Below, piece after piece: positions 23,925 through 26,287 of a DNA stretch of 26,287 bases. Source of the DNA: Deltaproteobacteria bacterium (GTDB lineage: Bacteria; Desulfobacterota; Desulfobacteria; Desulfobacterales; ETH-SRB1); contig JAFCZU010000007.1 in NCBI GenBank assembly GCA_019314185.1, forward strand, positions 1 to 26,287. Direction: 5' to 3'. Every line of letters begins with the position of its first letter. The first letter of the stretch is position 1. The translations under genes and the position numbers were made by a program. The notes below the pieces were generated by a model. The model saw nothing but the letters and a program-made list of their open reading frames with translations, was not told where the DNA came from and did no database searches.

Positions 23925-24395
23925 ATGATTCTGCTTACAGATGGAAGTGTGAATACTCACACAAATATTGGATATGGGGCTTATCTGTCTGTGTCTGAAC
24001 GTGGACTTACGGTGGATTCGTTGAAGGCTCGTGTGAAAGTGAAGCGATTCGAGCATACGTCTTCAGCAAAGCTGGAATTGCAGACTTTATTATGGGCGCT
24101 TAGCGATATTAAAGCATTGTGTAGTAAGGTGACTGTGTATACTGATTCTCAAAACATCATGGGTTTACAGGAAAGACGTGACCGGTTGGAAAAAAATGAT
24201 TATTTTTCAAAAAAAAATAAGCGTCTCAATAATTATGAGCTGTATCAGGAGTTTTATAGAGTGACCGATCAGTTGGATTGTAAATTTGTTAAGGTGCGTG
24301 GGCACCAGTCATCGAAACAAAAAGACGATATTGACAGACTTTTTACACTTGTGGATAGAGCTTCAAGGAATGCACTGAGAGAAAATAATCGGTGA
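23925..24395 (+). CDS. RNase H-like nuclease
   Basis: A 156-residue RNase HI-fold protein. The four metal-binding acidic residues are visible: Asp6 in LLTDGS, Glu51 in KLELQTLL, Asp74 in VYTDSQN and Asp144 in LVDRASRNA. His127 in VRGHQ fits the catalytic histidine loop. RNase H enzymes cleave the RNA strand of RNA-DNA hybrids. It lacks the standard handle region spacing of E. coli RnhA and has a charged stretch near 85-110 (ERRDRLEKNDYFSKKNKR). I start at ATG; a TTG 24 nt earlier lies in a GGGGA/TCCCC hairpin. The gene stands alone among element remnants. Whether it is a housekeeping or an acquired copy cannot be told. Confidence 0.78.
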   Translation: MILLTDGSVNTHTNIGYGAYLSVSERGLTVDSLKARVKVKRFEHTSSAKLELQTLLWALSDIKALCSKVTVYTDSQNIMGLQERRDRLEKNDYFSKKNKRLNNYELYQEFYRVTDQLDCKFVKVRGHQSSKQKDDIDRLFTLVDRASRNALRENNR

Positions 24396-24492
24396 GCTTA
24401 CCCATTCCAAGGGAAAAATAAAACCAGACATCTTTCGGGACCAGAGATAGAAGAAAGCTTTGTCCGAAAGAAAGTTAAAAAAGGTTTCACAT

Positions 24493-25003
24493 ATGGAAAC
24501 AGGAACTATCAGCGAATACCTCAAATTCTTTGTCGCCCTGTTGGCCATTGTTAACCCGGTGGGAGTCATTCCGATTTTCATTAACCTGACAGCGGATAAG
24601 GCTGAAGGGGTCCGCAACAAAAACGGCTTCATGGTTTCTATCTCCATGGCTGCATGCCAGAATAAGCCGTGTCAAGCAAACAAAAGAAGAGGGACTTGAC
24701 TCTGCTGAACGCGACAGCGTGGTCGTGGTACCCATGAGCACTGGACCCGGAGCGATCAGTACCGTTATCCTCTACGCCCAGCGCTATACATCAGTCACGC
24801 ACTATCTTTATCTGCTGGGTATCATATTGCTCATGGTATGTCTGACCTTCTTTTCGTTTAGACTTGCCCCTGCCATTGCCCGTTTGCTTGGCAAAACAGG
24901 CATCAACGTGGTAACCAGGCTTATGGGTTTGATTATGGCCGCGGTGGGCGTGGAGTTCATTGCTAATGGCCTCAAGCAGCTTTTCCCAGTGCTTGGCGGA
25001 TAA
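24493..25003 (+). pseudogene. MarC-family membrane protein gene broken by internal deletion
   Basis: The start METGTISEYLKFFVALLAIV with NPVGVIPIF and the later VPMSTGPGAISTVILYAQRY up to LMGLIMAAVGVEFIANGL are clear MarC (YchE/YhgN) family parts. Around base 24650 the frame slips. The first part ends after GFMVSISMA, and LHARISRVKQTKEEGLDSAE continues in the +1 frame. About 40 codons of the family, covering two membrane segments, appear deleted. AAGG lies 8 nt before the ATG. The encoded protein would stop at TGA soon after the junction. MarC proteins are membrane proteins of unclear transport role. Confidence 0.8.
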
Positions 25004-25040
25004 GACCAGAAAGCATAAGGGCCAAAACAGGAGCGTTCCT

Positions 25041-26287
25041 TTGGAGCTAATACTCAGCGATTTGCAAATTCCCATTGAAAAGGACGGGATAGATGAATAC
25101 ATAAAAGCCGCTGCCCAACAGATGGAAATCGGGGCAGGGGAGATAACCATCGCGAAAATTCTGAGTAAATCCCTTGATGCATGCAGTAAAGAACAGTTTT
25201 ATTACAAAATCTCACTAATTATCACGACTCCTGACAACTTTCAAAACAAGCAAAACTTTCCGGTCTACAGCGAACCTGTAAAAGCAAACAGGAAAACAAC
25301 AAACATTAAAGGCAGGCCTGTCATAGTAGGTTTCGGTCCGGCCGGCATGTTTGCTGCTCTTGAACTTATTGATTACGGGCTTAAACCTTTAATATTTGAA
25401 AGAGGTAAAAAGATAGAAGAACGCTCCGTTGATGTTCAAAAATTTATAAAAGAAAGGAAGCTAAACCCTGAGTCAAATATCCAATTTGGCGAGGGTGGTG
25501 CCGGTTCATACTCTGACGGGAAGCTGTTTTCCAGAAGAAATAATAATTCGAGCTATGCAAATCGGGTGTTAAAGACTTTTATTAAATTTGGTGCGCCCGA
25601 AGAAATAGGATATATCAGCAAGCCCCATTTAGGAACTGATGTGTTGTGCGCAATAGTTCGTAATATAAGGAGCTATATCCTGGAAAGAGGCGGCGAGATA
25701 AATTATGGCTCAAAAATGACGGACATCCTGATGTCAGAAGGTAAGGCATCAGGGATTATAATAAATGGCGAGAAGGAATATCTTTCTTCAAGTATCTACA
25801 TTGCCTTGGGACATTCTGCGCGCGATACTTTTGAGATGATGTATGAAAAAGGTGTTGCTGTTGAGCAGAGGCCGATTTCTGTTGGTGTGAGAATTGAGCA
25901 TCCTGCTGAAACTATTAATCTTATGCGATATGGCGATAAATATAAGGATTTTCCCGGCTTAGGCGCTGCCACATATTCTTTGAATTATACCAATCGAAAA
26001 ATTCGGAGGGGGGTTTATACCTTCTGCATGTGTCCTGGTGGTGAGGTAATTAATGCTTCATCTAATCAAGGCATGCTGGTTTTAAACGGGATGAGCTACT
26101 CACGCAGGTCATCAGCATTTTCAAACGCAGCGCTGGTTGTAAGCTGTCATCCGGATGATTATAAATCAACCGATCCATTGGCTGGTTTAGAGTTCCAAAA
26201 GGATATTGAGCGAAAGGCCTTTAACGCGGGAGGAGGAAGATGGGAAGCTCCCGCGCAAAATTTGATGGATTTTTTAGGCAAGAGCAG
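25041..26287 (+). CDS. FAD-dependent dehydrogenase (COG2509-type), 3' end outside window
   Basis: At least 415 residues are visible and the gene runs off the end. The first 90 residues form a small N-terminal domain. An FAD-binding motif GFGPAGMFAALELI starts at Gly97, and FERG (the end of the second beta strand) follows. The signature FGEGGAGSYSDGKL lies near 149-162, and a CPGGEV segment near 340 matches this uncharacterised oxidoreductase family. No stop occurs in frame. I chose TTG because AGGAG lies 7 nt upstream and no ATG precedes it. The substrate is unknown. It begins 37 nt after the broken marC gene, and the sequence is free of damage, so it is probably functional. Confidence 0.82.
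   Translation, partial: MELILSDLQIPIEKDGIDEYIKAAAQQMEIGAGEITIAKILSKSLDACSKEQFYYKISLIITTPDNFQNKQNFPVYSEPVKANRKTTNIKGRPVIVGFGPAGMFAALELIDYGLKPLIFERGKKIEERSVDVQKFIKERKLNPESNIQFGEGGAGSYSDGKLFSRRNNNSSYANRVLKTFIKFGAPEEIGYISKPHLGTDVLCAIVRNIRSYILERGGEINYGSKMTDILMSEGKASGIIINGEKEYLSSSIYIALGHSARDTFEMMYEKGVAVEQRPISVGVRIEHPAETINLMRYGDKYKDFPGLGAATYSLNYTNRKIRRGVYTFCMCPGGEVINASSNQGMLVLNGMSYSRRSSAFSNAALVVSCHPDDYKSTDPLAGLEFQKDIERKAFNAGGGRWEAPAQNLMDFLGKS

Noticed and set aside
1..26287. tRNA, rRNA, CRISPR and prophage signals
   Set aside because: No tRNA-like GGTTCGA arms with CCA ends, no rRNA core text, no spaced repeats and no phage structural genes were seen by eye.

Overview
The window looks like chromosomal DNA of a sulfate-reducing Desulfobacterota bacterium, probably of the Desulfobacterales. 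The main clue is a Qrc complex operon (menaquinone reductase of sulfate reducers). A flavodiiron oxygen reductase, multihaem cytochrome, AT-rich text and many degraded insertion sequences fit an anaerobic deltaproteobacterial lineage. The taxonomic call is inference from gene content only.

Layout. Bases 1-4702 hold the end of qrcA, then qrcB, qrcC, qrcD and an extra 50-residue membrane ORF that overlaps the end of qrcD. A good intrinsic terminator follows. Next come murA (peptidoglycan precursor) and comEC (DNA uptake channel), both on the plus strand. A very large minus-strand gene (9269-16168, 2299 aa) encodes a PfaC-type polyunsaturated fatty acid/secondary lipid synthase. Its order is KS, an inactive KS (chain-length-factor type), acyltransferase and four hot-dog dehydratase-type domains, with no acyl carrier domain. 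A predicted lipoprotein with a Met-rich linker and an OB-fold-like C-terminus lies upstream on the same strand.

The second half opens with a plus-strand YkgJ-type cysteine-cluster protein whose stop codon comes from an antisense transposase remnant. A minus-strand operon follows: flavodiiron protein, CopZ-like metallochaperone and copper-exporting CopA ATPase. It may link oxygen and copper stress defence.

From about 22.2 to 25.0 kb the DNA is a mobile-element scrap yard. It contains a zinc-ribbon gene with a good promoter and RBS that is cut short by a 136-bp element with terminal inverted repeats, an S4 RNA-binding (Hsp15-like) gene, a dead IS110 transposase, a second partial copy of the inverted-repeat element, an RNase H-like gene and a marC-family gene broken by an out-of-frame internal deletion. 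The window ends inside an FAD-dependent dehydrogenase of the COG2509 type.

Points most worth following up: the orphan lipid synthase, the slippage-prone heptamer and poly-C tracts inside it, the extra small ORF in the qrc operon, and two dispersed repeat families. I found no CRISPR array, rRNA or tRNA. I do not see a complete undescribed defence-type system.
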